Under the pieces are notes generated by a model. It was not told the DNA's origin, did no database searches, and saw only the letters and a list, made by a program, of their open reading frames with translations. DNA of 64,000 nucleotides, from the NCBI GenBank assembly GCA_963718295.1, contig CAVQYV010000008.1:186001-250000 (forward strand). The letters are read 5' to 3'. Source of the DNA: CAVQYV01 sp963718295 [NCBI: uncultured Methylomirabilota bacterium] (GTDB lineage Bacteria; Methylomirabilota; Methylomirabilia; CAVQYV01). This document shows, piece by piece, positions 26,080 to 34,328 of the stretch; positions within the stretch are counted from its first letter, which is position 1, and each line of letters begins with the position of its first letter. The translations under genes and the position numbers were made by a program.

Positions 26080-26755
26080 AACTTGAATGGCATAGGCAAG
26101 AACACCCTGAAAGCTCTACGGAAAACCGAAAGGGCAGATCTATCGGCAAGAAAAGCGTGAAGAAGCGGATAGCAGGCGATCTTCCTCGACAACCTGGGGC
26201 AAAGTCCTCACACGAGAGCAAATTATCGAGGCGGCAACCGACCCAGCTTCCGGCCGTCAACCAGAGAATTGGCACCAGCGGTTGTCCGACTCCGCACGGA
26301 TGACTGGATACACGATTCTGTCATGGCGGAATCGCGGAGACCTGAAGGTCCAGGAGTACTTGATGCCGCACAAGCGGAAACGGCACGGCGTTGGCAACGT
26401 GTTCGGCCCACGGACGCAACATGGACGTGCTGTCCTCGAAGAGCGGCCTACGCCTGCGAATGGAAGAAAGTGGCAAACTTGCGGATGAAGGATAGAGAGA
26501 ATGACCCTGTGGGAGGAGGACGGGTCAAGCTGACTCCGGATCACAGAATCGACATCTCTCAATCCAGATGCTGATCCCAAGCACCTGGAACAGTGGCAGG
26601 CACTCGTGTGGCCGGCATCAGGTCACCAAGAAGAACTACGGGACACGACCACCGGCAAGCTGAATACCTACGCAATTGTCCAGTTTGCTACTGAGCCGGA
26701 GAAAAGGGAGGTATTTCACTTCCTTCTTTCCTATTTCGGGTATACTAATCCTTGA
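26080..26755 (+). pseudogene. Decayed HNH-type restriction endonuclease
   Basis: Joining frames gives WGKVLTREQIIEAATDPASG, RQPENWHQRLSDSARMTGYTILSWRNRGDLKVQEYLMPHKRKR, then AYACEWKKV, GGGRVKLTPDHR (the His of an HNH-like site), SINPDADP, HLEQWQALCGRHQVTKKNY, TGKLNTYAIVQFATEPEKREVFHFLLSYFGYTNP and stop at 26753-26755. The wording is that of a restriction-enzyme family found beside DNA methyltransferases. Several frameshifts and stops; inactive. Start not determinable. Confidence 0.5.
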
Positions 26756-27289
26756 GAATGGAAATATTACGAGGTGTGAGACATGAAGAAGAATGGTGAT
26801 CGTCTACAAAGACTCCGTGTGGAAACCCGGGATAAGATCGAAGCCGCTCTAGCGATCAGGGGGTTGTCATTCTGCCTCCCTTGGACGTGCAAAGTGTCCG
26901 CTCGGACTTGACGCTGCTCGGACATCAAGGCGCAGGTCACCGTGTTTATTCCATGGTACAATAAAGGTGTTGGCGGCGAAAGACATGATGACCCAGCAGA
27001 TCGGTGAGCGTTTTAAAATCTCTGGAGCCGTTCTCAGACACCTCTTCTTCTGGGGTTTCCCTGAGATCATTGCTCCACTTTGTGGAGAAGACAACTGAAT
27101 CGCTTTCCCTGCGGTGCTGGGTTACATGGTTCAGCAAAAACTGACCTTCGATGAATTCGCGGATGGCGCTCAGTCTAAATGGCATGTCTACACTTGTCGA
27201 AGCTGAGAGGCCAAGATGCACGTTCGAGATTTCTAAATGAAGTGCAACTTCAGAAAGTGAACAAGGGAAGCTCCGCTTTATCCAGGACC

Positions 27290-27570
27290 TCACAGCGTGA
27301 ATCGAAAATCTTTGCTTTGTGGTTTCGTGGAAGAGATGAAGCACAACTGGGCTATCCCTCACAGAAACCTGTAGCCGTTATCGAGAAGCTTGTCCTCATG
27401 GTGGAACGGCCAGAGGGGATCTTGTTGTGGACTTGGATCAGTGGCGCTGGGACCAGTGCCGTAGCCGCTTACAACAACGAGCGATTTTCCAATTATTTGC
27501 GACATATCCGAGGAATACACTGCCATTACAGAGAAGCGTCCAGGCGTTCCAGAATGAGTCTGCCAGATCA
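27290..27570 (+). pseudogene. Decayed DNA methyltransferase
   Basis: LGYPSQKPVAVIEKLVLMVERPEGILLWTWISGAGTSAVAA is a worn form of the C-terminal methyltransferase block (GYPTQKP...VLDPFCGSGTT...AA), where the AdoMet-binding DPFCGSGTT has become LWTWISGAGTS. Upstream 26757-27290 is probably the rest of the gene but too degraded to read. With the preceding endonuclease remnant it suggests a dead type II restriction-modification pair. Confidence 0.5.
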
Positions 27571-27804
27571 ATTGACGGCAGCCTTGATGAGGTCCCTTAA
27601 CGGTCTTCGGGCAAAGAATTAAGAAAATCATTCAGTAATGGTAGGCTATCCGAGGAAGTCGATATGCCTCGAGGCCACAGTTCTCATTGCCGATGAAGTA
27701 GATGGGAACGCTCCAACAAATGAATTGAGCACCACGCTGAAAACACGCACAAAAAGCGGCGTTTTCCAGTGCTCATTCAGATCGTTCGGAGGAGAAGAAG
27801 AAGA

Positions 27805-28822
27805 ATGTACACCCAGCGTAAAGCACTATACCAGAAGCTTGATAGGTGGTGCGATTCGCGTGTGTTGGTCGACGTAACTGGTGACGGTGGGGGTCGGAGA
27901 CTGCCATCGCCTCCGAGGTGTAACCACTTCTTTGTGCCAATCATCTCGAACATCTGGTCCTCGGTAAGTGTGCGTCGATCTGTATCCTCGACACGCGGCG
28001 CGGGCGGCACACCCTCGCCGCATGGAGCCTGGTCAACCTGATTTGTCAGTTTGCCGACGATATTGAGATGCTCGTTCCATCGAAGTGTCACAGCGCAGGC
28101 AACTGCCTCGACTGTGCCTTGGTGCCAATCGGATCATCATGACGAAACAGGCGACCCTCGGGCCAATTGATCTCAGCGTGAACAATCCGCTGAATCCCCA
28201 GATAGCTGGCGCTGCACCGGACGCTAAGGCCTCTGTAAGTGTGGAAGCGATCAACGGTTTCATTGAGATGGCTCAGAAACAATGCGGCCTTCGTTGGTTT
28301 GCAGCTACAAGACTATTGTTGAGTTATTGGCTCAGAAAGTGCACCCTTTGGTGCTGGGCAAGGTGTACAGGACGAAAACACAGATTCAGATGCTGGCTCG
28401 AAGAACTTGAGCATCAGGTGAAGGACCCGGCGAAAGTTGATCCTATCATCGGTTTCCTCTGCAGTGAGTCAGGAAGCCATGATTACACGATCCACCGGCG
28501 TGAAGCCCGCGACAATCTTAATTTGAGGATCGAAAAGCCGGACGACGCTCTGGACGTTCTCATCAAAAGTATCTATGACGATATTGAGGCTGAGTTGTTG
28601 CTGAACTTACCATTTAAATCAAACAGCCTCCGTGGGACCCAGAATGCTTCACCATATCAATTCCGCAGGATGTCTATGATAGAATCGACTACTGGAGGCA
28701 GCTACTTCTTTGTCAGCGAGGGCCAGATGATTCGACAGCAGATTGAACCACAACCAGGCGTTGTGAAAAATATCATTCAAGACCAACGCCAATTTGAGGG
28801 GTGGAGGCATGACAATCCGTGA
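27805..28822 (+). pseudogene. Decayed ClpP-fold SDH-family serine proteinase
   Basis: MYTQRKALYQKLDRWCDSRVLV starts at 27805; after frameshifts the sequence resumes with VPSKCHSAG (nucleophile Ser context), CLGANRIIMTKQATLGPIDLSVNNPLNPQ, and later KVHPLVLGKVYRTKTQIQMLARR in a neighbouring frame, then DYTIHRREARDNLNLRIEKPDD. This is the serine dehydrogenase proteinase (SDH_sah) family of ClpP/SppA-like hydrolases. At least four frame changes between 27860 and 28400; inactive. Confidence 0.65.
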
Positions 28823-29057
28823 GTATGAAGGCTCTGCTATCTACTACGTGGAGGATTTTCGACAGCTCGCGTTTCCTGTTCGCAGTACGGGATCTTCGCT
28901 TCCGGAGAGTCTGATCCATCGGATGAGGGACAAAGCTTTTTCCGCTGAGAGAGTGCATGAGATTCCCTCTCCTCCTATCGGTGAACCGGGCCAGCCGAAA
29001 CCACTTCCCAAAGAGAACAAGCAGGACTCCGAGCTAATCGTTGCGGGCGACGCTTGA
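28809..29057 (+). CDS. Small unrecognised protein beside the proteinase remnant
   Basis: 82 residues from ATG 28809 (GGAGG just upstream; overlapping the proteinase end by 14 bases). The sequence MTIREYEGSAIYYVEDFRQLAF is followed by a Pro/Lys-rich tail (PPIGEPGQPKPLPKENKQD). No domain recognised, no signal or membrane helix. The overlap suggests a former partner of the proteinase. It is open, but with its neighbour dead it may no longer matter. Confidence 0.4.
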   Translation: MTIREYEGSAIYYVEDFRQLAFPVRSTGSSLPESLIHRMRDKAFSAERVHEIPSPPIGEPGQPKPLPKENKQDSELIVAGDA

Positions 29058-29206
29058 CAGCGCGCCTGAACACAGTCGTGTATACCGGACACGAATCAGA
29101 ACTTCCAGGGCAGAAGTCCCCGTGCCAGGTGCAGGAGAAGGGGAAGGCCAGCATCGCGCCAACCCAATGCTTAGGTCTCGACCCACACATTCTATGGCAC
29201 GGAGCA

Positions 29207-30289
29207 GGGGACGTTGTTCAATACGTTCAAAATATATCTTGATAAGCCCTTTTCCCTATGATAATGGATGACTATGCCGCGCCAAGCTCGATTCGATGCA
29301 CCCGGAACGCTCCATCATGTCATGACACGAGGCCTGGAAGGCCGACGAATCTTCCATGACGATGAAGATCGAGAGCATTTCCTCTCTCGCCTGCGCACCT
29401 TGGTGAAGGAGACCCAAACCCGCATCCTGGCCTGGGCGATCCTGGACAATCATGTCCACCTGCTGCTCTTCAGCGGTAAGGAGGGGATTTCCACCCTCAT
29501 GCGCAACTTGTTGACTGGCTACGCGATCTGGTACAACCGGAAGCATCGAAGGAGCGGGCATCTATTCCAGAATCGGTTCAAATCCATCGTCTGCGAGGAA
29601 GATCCCTACCTCTTGGAACTCGTCCGCTACATCCACCTGAATCCCCTCCGGGCTCAGATGGTCCAGAGCGTGGAGGAGCTGAATCGCTACCCCTGGTGTG
29701 GCCACAGTGCCTTGGTGGGAAAGCATCTCGACGATTGGCAGGAAAGGGAATACGTGCTCCAGCAGTTGAGCACCAACAGGAAGGAAGCAATCCGCATCTA
29801 CCAGGAGTTTCTATCGGAGGGAAAAGACGGGGGCAGACGGCCCGAACTCGTGGGGGGAGGGCTGATCCGGAGCCTGGGGGCCTGGTCGCAGGTATTGTCC
29901 CTCGGAAGAAAAAGGGGAGAGATACCGTACGATGCCCGGATCCTGGGGAGTGGGGATTTCGTCCAGACCCTGTTGCAGCAGGCGGAGGAAAAGCTAGCCC
30001 GGCAGATGCGGTATCAGGCGACAAACCATTCTATCGCCGCCGTCATCCGGAAGAGGTGCAGAACAGGGGGCGTGAACGAAGAGGAGCTTTTGCGCGGCGG
30101 ACGAAGGCGGAGAGTCTCCCAGGTGAGGGCCGAGATCGCGTCTCATCTGGCCCGTGAAATGGGACTGCCCCTGGCCGAGATCGCCCGCAGGTTAGGCGTG
30201 GGGACCTCGAGCCATTGCGATGGCCATCCGAAAGAAAGAAAAGAAAGAGAAGAGCGGAGAAAAGTGATGGTATTCGAACAACGTCCCCC
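29207..30289. mobile_element. REP-associated transposase unit 2 with inverted ends
   Basis: GGGGACGTTGTTC at 29207-29219 and its exact reverse complement at 30277-30289; allowing one inserted base the match extends through AATAC. The GGGGACGTTG block is shared with unit 1, so the two are related mobile units. Confidence 0.6.
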
Positions 30290-30320
30290 ACGTCCTCCCG
30301 TCTGGAATTTGAGCGGGTGA
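29274..30320 (+). CDS. REP-associated transposase (Y1/IS200-like), frameshifted C-terminus
   Basis: About 348 residues as read. MPRQARFDAPGTLHHVMTRG, the HUH motif as HVH (about 60-62), and GHLFQNRFKSIVCEEDPYL with RYIHLNPLRAQ. The residue aligned with Tyr102 of the 2778 protein is Phe here. Near 30210 the frame appears to shift: the neighbouring frame reads AIAMAIRKKEKKEKSGEK and ends at TGA 30266-30268, just before the right inverted end, whereas the current frame runs on to 30320 through the element end and into the next repeat. Possibly inactive. Confidence 0.75.
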   Translation: MPRQARFDAPGTLHHVMTRGLEGRRIFHDDEDREHFLSRLRTLVKETQTRILAWAILDNHVHLLLFSGKEGISTLMRNLLTGYAIWYNRKHRRSGHLFQNRFKSIVCEEDPYLLELVRYIHLNPLRAQMVQSVEELNRYPWCGHSALVGKHLDDWQEREYVLQQLSTNRKEAIRIYQEFLSEGKDGGRRPELVGGGLIRSLGAWSQVLSLGRKRGEIPYDARILGSGDFVQTLLQQAEEKLARQMRYQATNHSIAAVIRKRCRTGGVNEEELLRGGRRRRVSQVRAEIASHLAREMGLPLAEIARRLGVGTSSHCDGHPKERKEREERRKVMVFEQRPPRPPVWNLSG

Positions 30321-30685
30321 CTGGACAGAAACGGGCCGAGTCCCGTCAATAGTTGCGGGCCGCTGTCGAAGGGCTGCAGGAGGTACAAATGGCGCAAGCG
30401 GCAACGCAGGTCGTGGCAGTGGCCCCGCCTCTCCCCTTGGATTCCCGCTGAAGGTGCCCGCCCAGAATCGGAGCTGCCTTCTTATCTCCATCCGCCAGCC
30501 ATGTAACTGGAAGGCGCGGTGATTGCCGTCTGCTTTTCGGCTGGCTGCAAGGGGGAAGAGGGGTCAAATGTCATATTAGGATCACAAGGGAGTTCGGCGG
30601 CCGGCCCGCCGGCGCGAGGTGCACAAAAAGGGTACAGAAAAGGGGTTATGAGAGAACCATATATCTCATAACCCATTGATTTCAT

Positions 30686-30731
30686 TGGAGCCGGCGGGGG
30701 GACTTGAACCCCCGACCTGATGATTACGAAT
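30686..30731 (-). pseudogene. tRNA-Thr(CGT) 3' fragment 2
   Basis: Identical to the 25428-25473 fragment over its length, including CCA; no 5' half. Confidence 0.7.
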
Positions 30732-30906
30732 TAGATCGCTCCGGGGGCTCGATTTTAGCACCGGTTGGCAGACAGTTGCCTGCATTGGAAAAGTTGGGCT
30801 CTGGCGGCGATCCGATTTCTCCCCGTTTGCCCCCGCTTTCCCCTGTATGGTGCGCAGAAAAGGGTACAGTCGGACCCCCTCCCCGATGGGATGCTCCAAA
30901 AAGCCG

Positions 30907-30935
30907 TTGACAATCCATCCCGACAGTAATAAATA
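30907..30935 (+). promoter_or_regulatory. Outward promoter at the island end, reading into the ATPase gene
   Basis: TTGACA 30907-30912, 17-base spacer, TAAATA 30930-30935. Expected start near 30942, about 100 bases before the gene at 31044. The same promoter is present at the end of repeat copy 1 (about 25649-25677). Confidence 0.5.
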
Positions 30936-31043
30936 GCCCATCAAGGGACAACTTTCCTCTAGTCTAAGGTCTTCTTTTGCATCCGGCCATCTTTTGGAAG
31001 GCGGCTGATGATTGTTTGTTGGGCGTAAGGAGTAAGACAATCA

Positions 31044-32615
31044 ATGCAGTCAGAGCAAATTGTTAAGCTGACAAAATATATTGAAGAGAACCTTAGAGCG
31101 TCGCCAACTGCTGGTGTTTCCTTTGTTGATGCTCGGCAGCAAAGAGAGCGGTTGTCGTCCCAACAGAACCATGTGGTCTTTGGAAGGCGCGGAGCAGGTA
31201 AAACCTCCTTGCTTAAATCCGCACTCGGAGGCGTTGATCACGTGGATGTCTACCTGAATTTGGAGGATTACAAAGATATCACTTTCCCGAACATAGTCAT
31301 CCACATTCTGGCAGAACTTTTTTCCGTGCTGAGAGAACGGATTGAACGCAAGTATCCATGGTATAAGCCATCTCTAAGGGCTTGGCGTGTCCGACACAGA
31401 GTCCAGAAGAGCCGCAATACGTTATGGGAATACCGACATGAGCCGGACAGGGAGACGCAGGAGATCCGCGAGAAGGACGCTTATCGAGAGCAGATGTCTG
31501 CATCTGTAAAATCAGGGATGGGTGGAGGGGGTGCTGCAACTGCCCGCGAAAAGGCTCGGGAAATAACAAGACAAGTGCCCAAGGATAAGTTGGATTACTT
31601 GCTTTTGGAACTTAGCACCTACAAGAAACTTATCAGCTCCATTTCTGATCTGTTCCAAGGGCAGCCCATTTTTCTCGTTTTGGATGATTTCTACTTCGTG
31701 CCGAAAGGGACGCAACCCGATCTTATCGATTACTTCCATCGGCTGACGAAGGGCACAGGTCTCTTCATCAAGATGGCAACGATTCAGCACCGTTCTAAGC
31801 TTTATAGACGTGCACATGACCACTATGTGGGTGTGGAACGCGGTCATGATATTTTTGAAATTGATATGGATTACACGCTGGACAACTTCGATGAGCTTCA
31901 GAAATTCATGAGAAAACTGCTGGAAAACGCTCGTGAAAAATCCGGAGTCGACGGAAACATAAACGATCTTTTTGCCGGCGATGGCTTCTCTCAACTCTGT
32001 CTCGCATCGGGGGGTGTCCCTCGGGATTTCCTTTCTCTTTTCATTACCTTGGCTAAGAATACGGCTAACCTCCAAGGAATAGGCAAAGTGCAAGTCACCG
32101 ACGCGGCAATCGCGAACATCGGAAGCAAACTGGAATCGATGCACAAAGATTCAGGGACTGAGGATGTCATTCTCGAAGGATATCTTAGCAGAATCAAAGA
32201 GTACGTCTATGATGAAAAGCGCACCAATGTGTTTCTAGTGGCAAAAGATGAGTTGGATCGCGATCCACAAGTCAGGCAAGCCATTCGGGAATTAGTGGAC
32301 CTTCGCCTCGTACATCTGGTGGACAATAACACCAGCCGGGCTCCAAGTGATGGAAGACGATACGAAGCGTACTTGCTTGACATAGGACTCTACGATAACC
32401 CAAGACCTCGGAGCTTCACTCAAGTTGAACCAGGCCAGCGTGATGATAAGGCCCGAAAGGACTCTTTGAGGGCGTCTCCGGTCTTAGAACTCACTAAACT
32501 TCATGAACCTCTTCCCAGGAAGCCTGAACAAGGGGAAGAGTATTCGGGCTTAAGGACCAAGGAGCCGCGTCCAGAGAAGCCTGTACAAGGGGAACTCAGT
32601 CTAAGCTTTGAGTAG
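31044..32615 (+). CDS. Orphan AAA/ORC-like P-loop ATPase
   Basis: 523 residues, intact. Walker A FGRRGAGKTSLL at about 49-60; Walker B PIFLVLDDFYFV at about 210-221; ASGGVPRDFLSLFITLA near 328-345 resembles the sensor/lid of Cdc6/ORC-type AAA proteins; residues 380-450 look like a winged helix; the tail is a charged, Pro/Lys-rich region with a repeated KPEQGE/KPVQGE phrase ending LSLSFE. No signal peptide or membrane helix. It is the only intact cargo gene of the region after tRNA-Thr repeat 2. Similar lone ATPases occur in defence islands, but no effector partner is visible, so function is unknown. Confidence 0.6.
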   Translation: MQSEQIVKLTKYIEENLRASPTAGVSFVDARQQRERLSSQQNHVVFGRRGAGKTSLLKSALGGVDHVDVYLNLEDYKDITFPNIVIHILAELFSVLRERIERKYPWYKPSLRAWRVRHRVQKSRNTLWEYRHEPDRETQEIREKDAYREQMSASVKSGMGGGGAATAREKAREITRQVPKDKLDYLLLELSTYKKLISSISDLFQGQPIFLVLDDFYFVPKGTQPDLIDYFHRLTKGTGLFIKMATIQHRSKLYRRAHDHYVGVERGHDIFEIDMDYTLDNFDELQKFMRKLLENAREKSGVDGNINDLFAGDGFSQLCLASGGVPRDFLSLFITLAKNTANLQGIGKVQVTDAAIANIGSKLESMHKDSGTEDVILEGYLSRIKEYVYDEKRTNVFLVAKDELDRDPQVRQAIRELVDLRLVHLVDNNTSRAPSDGRRYEAYLLDIGLYDNPRPRSFTQVEPGQRDDKARKDSLRASPVLELTKLHEPLPRKPEQGEEYSGLRTKEPRPEKPVQGELSLSFE

Positions 32616-33421
32616 CGGTGATCCCCATGTCGATATGTCGATATGGATCCCCAGCGATATTTCTCGCAACGATTTTAGAATGATCGGACCGTGTGTGGAT
32701 TGGTAAAGCGATCGAAGTTGTCTTGCTCTTTTCAGCGCCCCACTCCAATTTTTCCGGCTGGCCAGGGCGTAATTCAATGGGGACACAGTTACTCGGGAGT
32801 TTTCAAATTGAGAACGGCTATGGATTATGGATCGTCTGGTATGTGATAGACAAACCTGTGATGGAAGCGAAAGGGGACGGTTACCTACTTCAAATCTGGA
32901 ACAGCAACCGTTAAAGAAAGGCGGAAGCACCGAGCGATTATTTTTAGCCAAGCGAAGGATGGCTCACGCATTTTGTTTGAGTGTAATGCGGAAATATATC
33001 AAAATGGCAACTAACGAACCCACCGAGTAGGGGTGAAAGTCGCGCTGAATTGGCCGAATCGCCTTGTTACACGATCCATGTGCCAGATTGTGTGGGAGGA
33101 AAGGGACTATCAAGCCCCTCCCTATCCCGATTATCTGCTTAGTTGATTATTGGGGCATGAGCAAATCGGGGGACGAATGGACCAGAAATGTTACAACCAT
33201 CCTATGAGGAACAGGTCGACAGGGACGTAGTTCAATAGGTTCAATTTCCTTTGAGGCGCTCTTCCCTCCGGATCGCCATAGCCACGGCCGCATCAATTCC
33301 GGGGGCATCAAATAGCCGGGAATGAAGGACGTCCATAAAATCATAAAATCCTTTGTGGACATCATGATCCTATAGACTCGGTAGGGTGCTATCAATTTAC
33401 AGCAGGAGAGAAAAAGGAGAT
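32616..33421. other. Island stretch with short transposase-end-like motifs, no gene
   Basis: About 800 bases without an intact gene. GGGGACACAGTTACT (32779), GGGGACGGTTACCTAC (32873) and GGGACGTAGTTCAATAGGTTC (33222-33242) resemble ends moved by REP-associated transposases; the last matches the left end of unit 2 at 29208 closely. Confidence 0.4.
33012..33132 (+). ncRNA. Possible group II intron scar
   Basis: GGGGTGAAAGTCGCGC (33030) recalls the conserved GGUGAAAGUCC box of group II introns, and the stretch with GTGTGGGAGG, a 33104-33121 hairpin and CCTATCCCGAT recalls an intron 3' end. No reverse transcriptase is present. Tentative. Confidence 0.25.
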
Positions 33422-33673
33422 ATGGCACCCACCAAGGTCTTTCACGACGTTCGGAGGACGGCCATTCGCAATATGGTGAGAGCAGGGGTCCCGGAGAGGG
33501 TGGCCATGAGCCTTTCCGGGCACAAGACCCGGAGTGTCTTCGAGCGCTACAACATCGTCAACGAGGAGGATCTGAAGGAGGCCTCTCGCAGGCAGCAAGT
33601 CTACCTCCGAAAGCAGGAGGAGAGAGCACCTTCGATCATTGCCAAGGCGAGGTGGTTGGCTTCGGGGAAGTGA
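33422..33673 (+). pseudogene. Tyrosine integrase, C-terminal fragment
   Basis: 83 codons. [40 protein letters not shown] contains the HxxR, GHKT and nucleophile Tyr of the catalytic domain; the tail [18 protein letters not shown] follows. The N-terminal two-thirds, including the first catalytic Arg, is missing. It lies 126 bases from the tRNA-Phe 3' end and points toward it, the classic arrangement of an integrase at its attachment site, so it is the stump of the island's own integrase. Confidence 0.8.
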
Positions 33674-33735
33674 AGAGAGCTTTGCCCCACAGAGGTTAAC
33701 GGATGCGGCGGGCACAATTTGGGCACAGTGGGCAC

Positions 33736-33761
33736 AAAAAAGCCATCCGGGGCGGGATGGC
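33736..33761 (-). terminator. tRNA-Phe terminator
   Basis: Minus strand GCCATCC, GC loop, GGATGGC, six T. Thirty-eight bases after the tRNA 3' end; same hairpin as at 17538-17564. Confidence 0.8.
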
Positions 33762-33798
33762 CAATGAGCGTAACCTATTGAAAACGTTATAAAATATC

Positions 33799-33874
33799 TG
33801 GTGCCGCCCCGCAGAATCGAACTGCGCACACCAGGATTTTCAGTCCTGTGCTCTACCAACTGAGCTAGGGCGGC
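33799..33874 (-). tRNA. tRNA-Phe (GAA)
   Basis: 76 bases with encoded CCA. Acceptor GCCGCCC/GGGCGGC with discriminator A, D arm AGCTCAGTTGGTAGAGC, anticodon arm GGACTGAAAATCC (anticodon GAA), variable loop, and T arm CGCAGTTCGATTCTGCG. Fully paired and the only complete tRNA in the window. It is the attachment site of the accessory region to its left: its 3' half recurs at 17.6 and 9.2 kb. Confidence 0.97.
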
Positions 33875-33894
33875 ATCCTGCCAAATGCAAGGGC

Positions 33895-33923
33895 AAGATA
33901 GCACAGGGCCGAGATCGGGTCAA
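33895..33923 (-). promoter_or_regulatory. tRNA-Phe promoter
   Basis: Minus strand TTGACC (33918-33923), 17-base spacer, TATCTT (33895-33900). Start expected near 33888, about 14 bases before the tRNA. Confidence 0.7.
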
Positions 33924-34237
33924 GGGAAAAGTGAAGGCGCGAGGCCTTTGGCTACAGCCCCAGACGCGACGAAGGGCAGGCGAGGATATCTCGGCGATCC
34001 AGCTTCTTCCGGCCAAAGGTGATCATCAGACATCCAAGTTCTGCCACTCCAGAGACGGTCTGTGGAGTATGGTGGGCAAAAGGCCGGCAGCCACCCGTCA
34101 TCACTTTTCCCCGCATCGATCCTCTTCAGCAGGCAACTGAGCCGCAATCGGCAGCAGTCATAATTCCACCCAGGGGAAATCGTTACAGAAACCGCCCCCC
34201 CATTTCTTCACCCCGCCTTCTCCGTACAATTTTTTGA
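33924..34237. other. Intergenic region between tRNA-Phe and the transporter
   Basis: About 310 bases; no coding or RNA signal seen. Confidence 0.4.
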
Positions 34238-34266
34238 TTGACAAGCAAAGCCCGGAGGGCTAATTT
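34238..34266 (+). promoter_or_regulatory. Promoter of the second Nramp-like gene
   Basis: TTGACA 34238-34243, 17-base spacer, TAATTT 34261-34266; start near 34273, giving a leader of about 56 bases. Confidence 0.6.
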
Positions 34267-34328
34267 TCGGAAGATTCTCAACTTGGCAGATCCAGTTCCT
34301 CTAACTCTCGAACGGAAAGGAGAGTGAA

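Larger units (their letters stand above)
30303..30938. repeat. tRNA-Thr island end, copy 2 (~636-bp direct repeat)
   Basis: Second copy of 25046-25680, offset 5,257-5,258 bp. It starts directly after transposase unit 2 and ends at AAATAGCC. Confidence 0.85.

Noticed and set aside
26946-27362. Long minus-strand open frame across 26.95-27.36 kb
   Set aside because: It lies opposite the methyltransferase remnant, shows no domain I recognise, and has no ribosome-binding site.
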